Source: Dyadobacter fermentans
Lineage (GTDB): Bacteria; Bacteroidota; Bacteroidia; Cytophagales; Spirosomataceae
Direction: 5' to 3'
Length of the DNA: 64,000 nt
NCBI RefSeq assembly: GCF_019924045.1
Contig: NZ_JAHXBN010000001.1
Span: 62,001 to 126,000 of the forward strand
Position 1 is the first letter of the stretch. Each line of letters opens with the position of its first letter. The translations under genes and the position numbers were made by a program. Shown one piece after another: positions 53,279-62,412 of this stretch. The notes beneath the pieces are model-generated. The model did not search any database, was not told where the DNA came from, and saw nothing but the letters and a program-made list of their open reading frames with translations.

Positions 53279-55564
53279 CTATGCGACGGGGAAATAAAGG
53301 GTGAATACCGACCCTTCCCCAAACACCGACTTTGCACCGATAAATCCTTTATGGTTCTCCATGATTTTCTTGCAGATCGCCAGGCCGATGCCCGTTCCCG
53401 GGTACTTATGGGCAGGATGCAGGCGCTGAAAAATGTCGAATATCCTGCTTTCATATTCGGCCTCGAAGCCGATTCCATTGTCGTGAAAGGCGATGGCGTG
53501 GTATTGGCCCACAGCGTTTTTTTCGGAGGGAATGGCTGCCGCATCTACAATGCCTGCAGTAATTCTGATCTCGGGATGTTCGCCGGCTTTAACGAATTTC
53601 AAGGCATTACTTAGCAGGTTAATGAAAAGCTGATGCACCTGGAAGGGAATGATTTCCAGAGAGGGCAATTTATCCGCATGAAGCGTGGCACCTTTTTCGT
53701 CGATATTATCCTGTAATTCAGAAATTACATTCCGCAATACTTCATTCAGGTCCGTCAGAGTGAACACTTTTTCCATGCTGCCGGCTTTCGAGTAGGTGAG
53801 GATGTCCTCGATGAGCATTTGCATCTTTTCGGCTGCGAAACGCATTCGCTCGACAGAATCCTTAACCTGAACCGACAGGTCCGGGTCTTCACGGTCGAGG
53901 ACTTTGGAAGCGAAAATCTGAATTTTACGCAGCGGCTCCTTCAAATCGTGGGTTGAAATCCAGTTCAGGTTTGAGAGTTCTTTGTTCGCCAGGCGTAATT
54001 CTTCGTTGAGGCTCCTGTTTTGGTCCTCCTGCGCCCTGATCAGCCGGTAGTTAATGTGCTTCTGCAATGCATATGAAAAGCTCGAAGCCGCATTGATCTC
54101 CGATTTCCGCCAAGGAGAGCTCTTATCTTTCACAATCTCCATCCAGAGCTCAAACGACTTACGCGGGGACAGGCGGACGCCGTCTTCGTTTTGCAAAACA
54201 GCCTTATCCGGATTGCCTGCCCAGTTGATGGTTTCGATTTTCTCTTGTCTTAACCATAATATCCCGTCATTTTCGCCCGATACCATCGAATGGTAGATCA
54301 CGCCGGCAGCATATTTGGAAATGTCTTTCGCGGCCGGATAAACGTCTGCGAGATTATCGGTGTCGAAAGTCTGGTTGGGGTATGCATCGGACAGAAATGC
54401 AAACAGCTCAATCAACCTGGCATCCGAAGGAACCAGGCCATTGGTGTACAAAATTCCCTCATGGTAAATGGCGGCGCCTGTGGCATTCGCAAGTTTCAGC
54501 AGCCATGGTGACCGATGACTGGCTTCCATGAAATTTTCAGTCTCATGCAGGAGTGTGAGCGCTTCCGTGAGGGCCTTATCGACCTCTTCGCTGATGTTGT
54601 ACTCTTCGGCGACCTCACGAACCGCGATTTGGGATGTCAGGAAATGCCCCTGTAACAATGCGGAGAGTCGCGTATAGTGCGGCAATATCTTGGGTGCATA
54701 GTGGTGGCATGCAATGAGCCCCCATAGTTTCTGATTTTGCAGCAGCGAAATCGTGAGTGTAGCACCCACACCCATGTTTTTCAGATATTCAATATGCATG
54801 GGTGACACGCTCCGCAGGATCGACAGGCTCAAGTCGAGCGATTGATTGCTTTTATCCGCCGAATCGTCGATTGTCAGCAGCGGCACAGGCGTGTAATTAA
54901 TGTCCGCGATCATCCGGAGCGGATTGCGGATGTACAACTCCCGCGCCTGCGCAGGTATGTCCGTATGCGGGTATTTCTGGTTTGCGAAAGAAACCAGGTC
55001 CTGGCGCCGGCTTTCTGCGATTACCTCCCCATTGTACTGCTCGTCGAACCGATATATCATCACCCGGTCATAACCGGTAATGCTTCGGGTTTCGTCGGCA
55101 ATTTCCTGGCAGAGGTCGAGTAACCCGCTGGACTTCTCCATGATCGAGACGAAATTTCGGGTCTGTGTGTACAAGTTCGGCAATTGCAAGGTCCCGTCCG
55201 GGAATGGTTCGAGTTCCAGTATCACATTATTCCCACTCCCGTGAACGGTAGTATTGAACGAAACCCCGTTTAATGTGAATACAAACGGCTTCGCAGAATC
55301 GATGGCTTCGGCTCCCGCGTACAATGCAAAGTGCGAGGCTTCTTCTTCCGGAAAGATATCGGAAATATGTTTGCCCAGTATCTTATCCGGGCCGATACCG
55401 ATAAAATCCGCGCTGTTGGCGCTGCAAAACTCGATCCGGGAAGCGCCTTTTTGTATCCCCAGCAAAAAACCGTGGGGTTGAATGCTGCCGGGTATGTGTA
55501 TGGGCTCACTTTCGCAATTTGTCAGATTGACAATGTCGCGGTTCACGATGTCCTTGATATTCAT
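53279..55564 (-). CDS. bphP: Bacteriophytochrome histidine kinase
   Basis: A 761-aa red/far-red photoreceptor kinase. Start ATG 55564 keeps the N-terminal PAS with the biliverdin-binding Cys at residue 17 (NCESEPIHIPGSIQPHG); the longer frame to 55612 would overlap the heme oxygenase gene. Domains in order: PAS (about 15-125), GAF (about 135-310, with the TDIPAQAR motif and ACHHY), PHY (about 320-495, with the tongue motif SPRKSFELW), HisKA and HATPase. The phosphoacceptor histidine is in STHDLKEPLRK. The ATP site has DNGIGF and GTGIGLAICKK. The chromophore would come from the heme oxygenase encoded 13 bp upstream. The kinase should act on the regulator encoded in the same operon. Confidence 0.95.
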   Translation of the reverse strand: MNIKDIVNRDIVNLTNCESEPIHIPGSIQPHGFLLGIQKGASRIEFCSANSADFIGIGPDKILGKHISDIFPEEEASHFALYAGAEAIDSAKPFVFTLNGVSFNTTVHGSGNNVILELEPFPDGTLQLPNLYTQTRNFVSIMEKSSGLLDLCQEIADETRSITGYDRVMIYRFDEQYNGEVIAESRRQDLVSFANQKYPHTDIPAQARELYIRNPLRMIADINYTPVPLLTIDDSADKSNQSLDLSLSILRSVSPMHIEYLKNMGVGATLTISLLQNQKLWGLIACHHYAPKILPHYTRLSALLQGHFLTSQIAVREVAEEYNISEEVDKALTEALTLLHETENFMEASHRSPWLLKLANATGAAIYHEGILYTNGLVPSDARLIELFAFLSDAYPNQTFDTDNLADVYPAAKDISKYAAGVIYHSMVSGENDGILWLRQEKIETINWAGNPDKAVLQNEDGVRLSPRKSFELWMEIVKDKSSPWRKSEINAASSFSYALQKHINYRLIRAQEDQNRSLNEELRLANKELSNLNWISTHDLKEPLRKIQIFASKVLDREDPDLSVQVKDSVERMRFAAEKMQMLIEDILTYSKAGSMEKVFTLTDLNEVLRNVISELQDNIDEKGATLHADKLPSLEIIPFQVHQLFINLLSNALKFVKAGEHPEIRITAGIVDAAAIPSEKNAVGQYHAIAFHDNGIGFEAEYESRIFDIFQRLHPAHKYPGTGIGLAICKKIMENHKGFIGAKSVFGEGSVFTLYFPVA

Positions 55565-55577
55565 TCCTGCTGACCAG

Positions 55578-56192
55578 TTACGACCGGCCGGTTTGCCCGA
55601 GCCAGTTGTCAATGATGGTAAAAGTTTTTTTTGCGCTGTCGATCACACCGTCCCGCTCCTCATATTCGTCGACAAATTGGGTAAGGGAGGAGATGAAACT
55701 TTTCCACAAGTTTCCTGTTTGAGCGCCATATCCCCAGAAATAGGAAGCACCATTTTCGGGCACGAGGCCGAGCACTTCGTGGATATGCCGGTACAAGATT
55801 TTTCCGCCCAGCGTAGAGCCTTCCAAAACGTACATAATGCCCAGGGCCTCGGCAACGGTCGAAAATTCGAAACGGTATACCGGCAACGCATCGATTTCGG
55901 TTGCCGAAAGGCCGGTGGCCAGGAGATCGTCGATGATCAGCCGCGATTTATAACGGCCGGGCAAATCTGTGATAACGTGGGAAATAACAGGGAATACCTG
56001 ATCCTCGCAGGCAATGGTCAGCCCGAAAAGAGCGGTCAGGTACGTCTGATAGTCCTTTACGGAAACGGAGGGGGAGAGTATCGCTTTGGAAAGCGGATTA
56101 TCTTCCAGTTTCTGGTGGCTTTCTGCCGTTTCTTGTCTTAGTCGTTTGAAAAATAATTCTTGCTCTGTGTCTAAAGCAGTTGCTTCACTCAT
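55578..56192 (-). CDS. bphO: Biliverdin-producing heme oxygenase
   Basis: A 204-aa heme oxygenase that opens heme to biliverdin, CO and iron. The likely heme-ligand histidine is H26 in AESHQKLED, in the first helix. The all-helical pattern and the SVAEALGIMYVLEGSTLGGKIL-type helix (here with STVAEALGIMYVLEGS) match bacterial phytochrome-linked enzymes. It lies between the response regulator (27 bp) and the phytochrome (13 bp), the common arrangement for chromophore supply. Confidence 0.92.
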   Translation of the reverse strand: MSEATALDTEQELFFKRLRQETAESHQKLEDNPLSKAILSPSVSVKDYQTYLTALFGLTIACEDQVFPVISHVITDLPGRYKSRLIIDDLLATGLSATEIDALPVYRFEFSTVAEALGIMYVLEGSTLGGKILYRHIHEVLGLVPENGASYFWGYGAQTGNLWKSFISSLTQFVDEYEERDGVIDSAKKTFTIIDNWLGQTGRS

Positions 56193-56219
56193 ACTGAATG
56201 CAAATTGAAACCTGTAAGA

Positions 56220-56663
56220 TTAATTGGTTATCAAAAATTGTTCCACCCCCTCGGGTATCGTAGCACCCGCTCTGTCGAGCAGGCATTTTTTTAGAATTTC
56301 TATCAGGCTGTTAAAGCTGTTCGGTTTCTGAATATACAGATTGGCCCCGTTGCGGTACGCCAGTTCCCACAGATGCTGCGAGACCGAAGTCGAAAGGATC
56401 ACGATTGGTACCTGCCCGTACCTGGCAGTACTCCGGATTTCTTCCAGGCATTCGAGCCCGTTTTTGACGGGCATGTTCATATCAAGAAATATAATGTCGG
56501 GCCTGTTGTTCGCGTCTTTCAATATTTGGAGAAGTTCCACCCCATTCTCAGCGATAGAAAGGTCTGTTTCCAAAGGGATTTGTTTCAACGCCTCCTGAAA
56601 AAGAAAGGTATCGTCATGGTCGTCGTCGGCCAGCATGATCCGCAAAGGGGCAAAAGGGCTCAT
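56220..56663 (-). CDS. Single-domain response regulator (Rcp-type) of the phytochrome operon
   Basis: A 147-aa CheY-like receiver with no output domain. I start at ATG 56663; the upstream frame to 56768 codes a non-conserved stretch. Acidic pocket residues are in LADDDHDD, the phosphoacceptor is D61 in IIFLDMNMPVKNG, and the conserved Ser/Thr and Lys are in ILSTSV and IQKPNS. The YIQKPNSFNSLIE segment is typical of the Rcp1 group of phytochrome regulators. It is the first gene of the operon with heme oxygenase and bacteriophytochrome. Its output must come from interaction with another protein. Confidence 0.9.
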   Translation of the reverse strand: MSPFAPLRIMLADDDHDDTFLFQEALKQIPLETDLSIAENGVELLQILKDANNRPDIIFLDMNMPVKNGLECLEEIRSTARYGQVPIVILSTSVSQHLWELAYRNGANLYIQKPNSFNSLIEILKKCLLDRAGATIPEGVEQFLITN

Positions 56664-56816
56664 TAAATAGGGATAGAGGTAGGTTTGAAAAAAACAGAAC
56701 AACCCGAAGGACGCTGTTTTTGTCGACGGATGACTACAAAAATATCCGTTTTTCGGTCGCGATGGCATAGTTTTTTAAATTTTAAGGCTCAAATCATCAA
56801 AAAATGGAAACCTATT

Positions 56817-57380
56817 ATGAAAAAGATCGCATGGAGTATCCTAATGGCAGCGACTGTCGTGGCGTTTACGAATTGTAACAACACCAAGACAGAGGATAGC
56901 AAAGAAGTTGCAGAAGAGCAGAATGAAGCGAAACTGGATACTACGGCATTGGAAGATGATTCCGAGTTTGCCGTGGCTGCCGCCGATGGCGGATTAATGG
57001 AGGTTCAACTCGGAGAGCTGGCGCAAAAAAACGCCGCCAGTGCCGATGTTAAAAAGTTCGGGGAGATGATGATGAAAGACCATTCGAAAGCAAGCGAAGA
57101 ACTGAAAACGCTCGCCGCCCAGAAAAACTTCACACTCCCCGCAATGCTGAGCGACGATAAACAGAAAAAGTACGATGACCTCGCCCAGAAGAAGGGTAAA
57201 GACTTCGACAAAGCCTATATCTCTTTCATGGTGGACGACCATAAAGAGGATATCAGCGAGTTTGAGGAAGCCGCGAAAGATGCCAAAGACCCTGACGTCA
57301 AGGCCTGGGCCGAAGGCAAGCTTCCGACTTTGAAACACCATCTGGAAATGGCCGAAGCCATTGATAAAAAAAATAAATAA
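56817..57380 (+). CDS. DUF4142 domain-containing lipoprotein
   Basis: A 187-aa lipoprotein with Cys20 as the acylated residue (AFTNC). The rest is an all-helical DUF4142 domain (about residues 45-183), a ferritin-like four-helix fold of unknown activity that is often present in several copies in Bacteroidota and linked to stress. DHSKASEEL and FDKAYISFMVDDHKEDI, with a His/Asp pattern, could bind metal. The start is ATG 56817, since upstream sequence in the same frame lacks a signal. It is divergent from the response regulator gene and is followed by a strong terminator. Confidence 0.88.
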   Translation: MKKIAWSILMAATVVAFTNCNNTKTEDSKEVAEEQNEAKLDTTALEDDSEFAVAAADGGLMEVQLGELAQKNAASADVKKFGEMMMKDHSKASEELKTLAAQKNFTLPAMLSDDKQKKYDDLAQKKGKDFDKAYISFMVDDHKEDISEFEEAAKDAKDPDVKAWAEGKLPTLKHHLEMAEAIDKKNK

Positions 57381-57399
57381 CCTGAACCGAGTCATCGGG

Positions 57400-57434
57400 A
57401 AGCCCGGAGCGAAGTATTTGCTCCGGGCTTTTTT
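57400..57434 (+). terminator. Terminator downstream of the DUF4142 gene
   Basis: AAGCCCGGAGC (57400-57410) pairs with GCTCCGGGCTT (57420-57430) and six T follow from the stem end. It lies 20 bp after the stop codon. Confidence 0.85.
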
Positions 57435-57584
57435 GCTTTTAAAAATACTGGATAGTGAAAACAAATCATCAATTTGTAATTTTAAACCCGGCGGAAAACC
57501 GGCTTTGCAAAGTAATTCCGGGCAAACGCTTGCGAATTGATTTCGCATAAATTTATTTTGTCTACCTATTATATAGAGTAATTC

Positions 57585-59156
57585 ATGCTTGCTATTCTTA
57601 ACTACCCTGCGAAGTTGACTTTAAAGGCCTTTTTGGGCCTGATTGCCTTGGTTTTGTCTATTTCGACGAGCCATGCCCAGACAGCCAAGCGCCCGAACAT
57701 CATTTTTATTTTTTCCGACGACCATGCCTATCAGGGAATCGGGGCTTATGGGAACAAGATTGTTAAAACCCCCAATATCGACCGCATTGCCCGGGAAGGT
57801 GCATTGCTGACCAACAACCTGGTGACCAACTCGATATGCGGCCCGAGCCGTGCGACATTGCTCACCGGCAAGTACAGCCACCTGAATGGCTACAAACGCA
57901 ACGACCGGACGAAGTTCGATACGAGCCAGACGTTGCTGTCCGAAACGCTCCGTAACAATGGTTACCAAACGGCCTGGATCGGTAAAATGCATTTAAACAG
58001 TCTGCCGGCGGGTTTCGATTACTGGAATGTGCTGCCTGACCAGGGGCATTACTATAACCCGGAGTTCATAGGCCAGCCTAATGACACGACCCAATACACC
58101 GGCTATGTTTCCGACCTTATTACCCAATTTGCAACCGGCTGGCTCGAAAAGCGTGACGATAGCAAGCCTTTTTTCCTGATTGTAGGCCATAAAGCCACGC
58201 ACCGTGAATGGATGCCCGATTTGCAGGACCTGGGGGCGTATGATAATGTGAATTTTCCGATACCGTCGACATTTTATGACGACTACAAAGGCAGGAAGGC
58301 TGCCGCCGACCAGGATATGACCATCGACAAAACGATGCGCATGAAGTTCGATTTGAAAGTAGGGGTGGATTATGAAAAGGATTTCCTTTACAACAGACTC
58401 AATGCTGAGCAGAAAAAGGTTTTTAAGGCTTATTATGACAAAGTATCCAAAGAGGTAACGGATAAAAACCTGACCGGAAAGGCATTGGTGGAGTGGAAGT
58501 TCCAGCGTTATCTCCGCGATTACTTCTCGACTGCCAATTCCCTGGACCGCAACATCGGCAAGCTGCTCGACTACCTGGACAAAAGCGGTTTGTCCAAAAA
58601 CACCGTCGTGATTTATGCTTCCGACCAGGGTTTTTACCTCGGTGAGCACGGCTGGTTCGACAAACGCTTTATTTATGAAGAATCATTGAAAACACCATTT
58701 GTGATCCGCTATCCGGGCGTGATCAAGCCAGGTACCAAAGTGAATGACCTCGTGGTGAATATCGACTGGGCTCCGACGGTATTGAATATCGCGGGTGTGA
58801 AGACGCCGGCTGATATGCAGGGAAAATCGTTCCTGCCATTGCTGAAAGGCACGCAAACGGCGCAGGTGCCATGGAGAAAAGAGGCTTATTACCACTATTA
58901 CGAGTTCCCGCAGCCGCACCATGTGTATCCGCATTTCGGGTTGAGGACCAACCGCTATAAGCTGGTCTATTTTTATCAGGGAGCCGACTCGTGGGAATTG
59001 TATGATTTGCAGAAAGACCCGAAAGAGGTTTCCAATATTTACGGAACAAAAGGAACAGAAAAGCTGACAGCCGACCTTAAAATCAAGCTGAAAGCATTGA
59101 TGAACGAATACAAGGACGACGAGGCATTGAAAATCCTCGCGACAGCGAAACCCTGA
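57585..59156 (+). CDS. Exported sulfatase (arylsulfatase type, Cys-type formylglycine site)
   Basis: A 523-aa alkaline-phosphatase-superfamily sulfatase. The signal peptide runs to about residue 31 (STSHAQ). The metal-site Asps are D45-D46 in FSDDHA. The activation motif is C85-G-P-S-R, in which Cys must become formylglycine before the enzyme works. VGHKATHRE and YASDQGFYLGEHGWFDKRF supply further catalytic residues. The likely substrate is a sulfated glycan or aryl sulfate. The GTG-start oxidoreductase gene follows after 5 bp, and a formylglycine-generating enzyme gene comes next, so maturation and substrate are probably encoded together. Confidence 0.93.
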   Translation: MLAILNYPAKLTLKAFLGLIALVLSISTSHAQTAKRPNIIFIFSDDHAYQGIGAYGNKIVKTPNIDRIAREGALLTNNLVTNSICGPSRATLLTGKYSHLNGYKRNDRTKFDTSQTLLSETLRNNGYQTAWIGKMHLNSLPAGFDYWNVLPDQGHYYNPEFIGQPNDTTQYTGYVSDLITQFATGWLEKRDDSKPFFLIVGHKATHREWMPDLQDLGAYDNVNFPIPSTFYDDYKGRKAAADQDMTIDKTMRMKFDLKVGVDYEKDFLYNRLNAEQKKVFKAYYDKVSKEVTDKNLTGKALVEWKFQRYLRDYFSTANSLDRNIGKLLDYLDKSGLSKNTVVIYASDQGFYLGEHGWFDKRFIYEESLKTPFVIRYPGVIKPGTKVNDLVVNIDWAPTVLNIAGVKTPADMQGKSFLPLLKGTQTAQVPWRKEAYYHYYEFPQPHHVYPHFGLRTNRYKLVYFYQGADSWELYDLQKDPKEVSNIYGTKGTEKLTADLKIKLKALMNEYKDDEALKILATAKP

Positions 59157-59161
59157 TCAGC

Positions 59162-60592
59162 GTGGCAGATACCCGAAATCCTGAATACGATGCGATAGTG
59201 GTCGGTTCCGGTCCTAATGGGCTCGCGGCTGCTATTACCTTACAGGAATCGGGGCTTTCGGTATTGCTCATCGAAGGGAAGGAGACGATCGGAGGAGGTA
59301 TGCGCACAGCGGAACTGACGCTTCCGGGTTACCGCCACGACATTTGTTCGGCTGTACATCCGATGGCACTCATGTCGCCCTTTTTTGAAAGATTGCCGCT
59401 GGCCGACTTCGGGTTGCGATTCGTTCAGCCCACGCACGATGCGGCGCACCCGCTGGATGGCGGTCGTGTGGCGGTCCTCGACCGGTCGGTAGAAGCGACG
59501 GCCCGGCAATTGGGCGCCGATGGAAATACCTACCGCCAATGGATGGGTGGCCTGCTGGAATCCGTCCCGAAGCTGCTGCCCGATTTGCTCGGGCCGCTGC
59601 GATGGCCCGGAGAGCCTTTGCGGCTGGCGGGTTTCGGGTTGCAGGCATTACCGCCCGCGACCTGGACGGCCGGTAAATTCAAAACGGCGGAGGGACGTGC
59701 ATTATGGGCCGGAATGGCCGCGCATTCGATCCAGCCGCTGAGCAATATCGCCACGTCGGCCTTTGGCATTATGCTCATGGCTGCGGCGCATATAAAAGGA
59801 TGGGTGATTCCCGTGGGTGGCAGTCAGAGCATTGCGGATGCATTGGCGGCTTACTACCAATCGCTGGGAGGCAAGATCCGGACGGGCTGGATGGTCGGTT
59901 CGGTGAATGAACTTCCCTCTGCCAAAGCGATTTTAATGGATGTAACCCCCAAGCAGCTGGTGCGCATCGCCGGCGAAAGGTTGAGTTCTTCGTATAAAAG
60001 GCGCCTCGAAGCCTACCGCCACGGTCCGGGGATTTTCAAGGTCGATTGGGCCTTGGACGAGCCGATACCGTTCCATCGTGAGGAATGCCGGGGCGCCGGT
60101 ACAGTGCATTTGGGGAATACTTTGGAAGAAATAGTGCGGTACGAACGCAATGTGGGAAATGGAAAACGGGGGGAGAAGCCATTTGCATTGGTAGCGCAGC
60201 AAAGCCTTTTCGATAAAACCCGGGCACCCGAAGGCAAGCATACTGCCTGGGCTTATTGCCACGTGCCTAACGGTGACGATCGCGACATGACCGACGCCCT
60301 GGAAAGCCAGATCGAGCGGTATGCGCCGGGTTTCAGGGATGTCGTCAAGGCCAGGCACATTACCAATGCCAGCGCATTTGAACAATATAACCCGAATTAC
60401 ATCGGCGGGGATATCAACGGTGGTATCCAGGATGTGTGGCAGCTGTATTCGCGGCCGGTGTTGAGCATTTCGCCCTACCGGACGTCGGCAAAGGGCATTT
60501 ACATCTGTTCGTCGTCCACACCTCCGGGCGGAGGCGTACATGGGATGTGCGGGTACCATGCGGCGCAGCAGGCGTTGAAGGATATTTTTTAA
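59162..60592 (+). CDS. FAD-dependent phytoene-dehydrogenase-like oxidoreductase
   Basis: A 476-aa flavoprotein of the CrtI/PYROXD2-like group. The N-terminal dinucleotide-binding motif is GSGPNG (residues 15-20), with the acidic residue that binds the FAD ribose in LLIEGKE near residue 38. The GGGMRT and C-terminal SSTPPGGGVHGMCG motifs complete the FAD site. It is the group found beyond carotenoid synthesis, so the substrate is unknown. No carotenoid genes are present. The start is GTG at 59162, 5 bp after the sulfatase stop, which suggests coupling. The next gene, the formylglycine-generating enzyme, starts 36 bp later. Confidence 0.87.
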   Translation: MADTRNPEYDAIVVGSGPNGLAAAITLQESGLSVLLIEGKETIGGGMRTAELTLPGYRHDICSAVHPMALMSPFFERLPLADFGLRFVQPTHDAAHPLDGGRVAVLDRSVEATARQLGADGNTYRQWMGGLLESVPKLLPDLLGPLRWPGEPLRLAGFGLQALPPATWTAGKFKTAEGRALWAGMAAHSIQPLSNIATSAFGIMLMAAAHIKGWVIPVGGSQSIADALAAYYQSLGGKIRTGWMVGSVNELPSAKAILMDVTPKQLVRIAGERLSSSYKRRLEAYRHGPGIFKVDWALDEPIPFHREECRGAGTVHLGNTLEEIVRYERNVGNGKRGEKPFALVAQQSLFDKTRAPEGKHTAWAYCHVPNGDDRDMTDALESQIERYAPGFRDVVKARHITNASAFEQYNPNYIGGDINGGIQDVWQLYSRPVLSISPYRTSAKGIYICSSSTPPGGGVHGMCGYHAAQQALKDIF

Positions 60593-60628
60593 GTTGAAGT
60601 CAGAAAAGTGTAACAGAGTTTCAGGAAT

Positions 60629-61714
60629 ATGGAGTTTTCAATAAAAGGAGTTTGTGGACTGATAGGCTTAGTGGCTGTGACGTTATGGAGCTGCGGGAGC
60701 AAACAAACGGCCGAGGAGAAACGTAAAGCCGACAGCCTCGCGGCCTGCATTGCCGACGGAATGCCCTCGCGCGCGTCAGCGATCCGTAATGCAAGCCTGG
60801 TAACGGAAGGAGCCGGTGACAGTACCGGAATGGTGTGGATACCCGGTGGAAAATTCCTCATGGGCGCCGACGAGTTCCCCGACTCCCGTCCGATGCACGA
60901 GGTGACTGTGAATGGCTATTATATCGATGCGCATGAAGTAACGAATGCCGAATTCGCCGCATTTGTGAAAGCAACCAATTACAAAACCGTTGCCGAACGC
61001 CCATTGAACCCAGCCGATTATCCTGGTGTCCCGGCCGATAAGCTGGTGCCAGGCTCGGCGGTATTCACGCCTACTCCTACACGAGTAAGCCTGGATAACC
61101 CATTGCAATGGTGGAACTACGTGCCGGGTGCCAACTGGGCGCATCCCGAGGGGCCATCGAGCTCCATTACAGGCCGTGAAAACTACCCGGTAGTCCACGT
61201 ATCGTACGAAGATGCAGCGGCATATGCTAAATGGGCCGGAAAACGGCTGCCTACCGAGGCGGAATGGGAGTTTGCAGCGCAAGGCGGCAAAGGGAACCAT
61301 ACCTATTACTGGGGTGATCAGCTGAAACCGGGAGGCAAGTGGGTGGCTAACATTTACCAGGGCAGTTTCCCCGACAAGAACACCAAAGAGGATGGCTACC
61401 TCACCGCAGCGCCCATCAAGTCCTTCCCTGCCAATCCTTATGGCTTGTATGATATGGATGGAAATGTGTGGGAATGGTGCGAGGACCTTTATCGCCCTGA
61501 TTACTACCAGAAAAGCCCGGCTGCGAACCCGAAAGGACCGTCGGATAGTTACGACCCTGACGAGCCGGGGGCCGTGAAACGCGTGCAGCGCGGGGGCTCG
61601 TTCCTTTGCAGCGACGACTATTGTATTCGCTATAAAGCCGGTAGCCGCGGCAAAGGCGAAGTGACCAGCGGAAGCAATAACCTCGGTTTCCGTTGTGTAA
61701 TGGACAAGAAATGA
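60629..61714 (+). CDS. Formylglycine-generating enzyme, lipoprotein form (SUMF1 family)
   Basis: A 361-aa FGE-sulfatase-family lipoprotein. Acylated Cys22 follows a signal helix (LWSCGS). The SUMF1 domain begins at MVWIPGGKFLMGAD (about residue 68) and continues through YIDAHEVTNAEFAAF and RLPTEAEWEFAA. In RGGSFLCSDDYC the two cysteines, C327 and C332, keep the five-residue spacing of the copper-binding active-site pair in true formylglycine-generating enzymes. This distinguishes it from SUMF1-like GldK/GldJ proteins. It should turn the sulfatase Cys into formylglycine using O2, apparently outside the cytoplasm. A sulfatase with a CxPSR site lies two genes upstream. Confidence 0.9.
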   Translation: MEFSIKGVCGLIGLVAVTLWSCGSKQTAEEKRKADSLAACIADGMPSRASAIRNASLVTEGAGDSTGMVWIPGGKFLMGADEFPDSRPMHEVTVNGYYIDAHEVTNAEFAAFVKATNYKTVAERPLNPADYPGVPADKLVPGSAVFTPTPTRVSLDNPLQWWNYVPGANWAHPEGPSSSITGRENYPVVHVSYEDAAAYAKWAGKRLPTEAEWEFAAQGGKGNHTYYWGDQLKPGGKWVANIYQGSFPDKNTKEDGYLTAAPIKSFPANPYGLYDMDGNVWEWCEDLYRPDYYQKSPAANPKGPSDSYDPDEPGAVKRVQRGGSFLCSDDYCIRYKAGSRGKGEVTSGSNNLGFRCVMDKK

Positions 61715-61738
61715 TTTGAGTACCAAACCGATGATATC

Positions 61739-62308
61739 ATGAGTACGCGCTTTCTGACCGTACCCGGGCTTGCGAGCTCAGGCCCGCAGCATTGGCAGAC
61801 TATCTGGGAAGAGCAATATCCCGACCGTTTCGATCGCGTACAGCAGGCGAACTGGGACTGGCCCGTGAAGCAGGATTGGGTGGCGCAGCTGCAAAAGCAG
61901 ATCAGCGAACTCACTGAACCTACCATTCTCATTGCCCATAGCCTGGGTTGCATTACCGTAGCGCATTGGGCGCAGGAGTTCAACTCGGAGCTCATCAAAG
62001 GTGCATTACTGGTAGCTCCGGCGGATGCGGAGCTGTCCAAACGGTTGAATTTCGTGGTGGGGTTCACACCCATACCCGTGCGTACGATCCCTTTCAAGAC
62101 GATCGTGGTGGCAAGTACCAACGATATCTATGCTACCATAGGCCGTTCCAAGGTATTTGCTGCGAATTGGGGAAGCGATTTTGTGAACGTCGGTAAAAAG
62201 GGGCACATCAATGCAGTTTCAGGGCTCGAAGACTGGACTGATGGCAAAAAGCTTTTAGAACGGTTCGAAGGCGTGAAATTGCTGGAAAGCGAAGCAACGC
62301 GCTCCTGA
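61739..62308 (+). CDS. RBBP9/YdeN-family alpha/beta hydrolase
   Basis: A 189-aa serine hydrolase of the RBBP9/YdeN family, small cytoplasmic alpha/beta-hydrolases of uncertain substrate. The N-terminal VPGLASSGPQHWQ segment is the family hallmark. The nucleophile is S68 in IAHSLGC. The acid is probably in ASTNDIYA and the histidine in KKGHINAVSG. It starts 24 bp after the formylglycine-generating enzyme gene and is probably the last gene of that operon. Confidence 0.88.
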   Translation: MSTRFLTVPGLASSGPQHWQTIWEEQYPDRFDRVQQANWDWPVKQDWVAQLQKQISELTEPTILIAHSLGCITVAHWAQEFNSELIKGALLVAPADAELSKRLNFVVGFTPIPVRTIPFKTIVVASTNDIYATIGRSKVFAANWGSDFVNVGKKGHINAVSGLEDWTDGKKLLERFEGVKLLESEATRS

Positions 62309-62344
62309 GAAACGGCGTATGCGTTTGTTAAAGCCTGTTAATGA

Positions 62345-62377
62345 TTTGTTAAGTGCTTTTTATTCTTTATATCTTTC
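62345..62377 (+). promoter_or_regulatory. Putative promoter of the YceI-family gene
   Basis: TTTG (62345-62348), then 21 bp, then TATCTTTC (62370-62377) is close to the Bacteroidota TTTG-N19-TAnnTTTG pattern. It lies 35 bp before the YceI ATG. Confidence 0.4.
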
Positions 62378-62412
62378 AAAACAGTTCTACACTTTAAACG
62401 ATTGAAATTATT

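Noticed and set aside
60776..61726. A 316-codon minus-strand frame opposite the formylglycine-generating enzyme gene
   Set aside because: Antisense shadow; the plus-strand protein has the complete SUMF1 domain.
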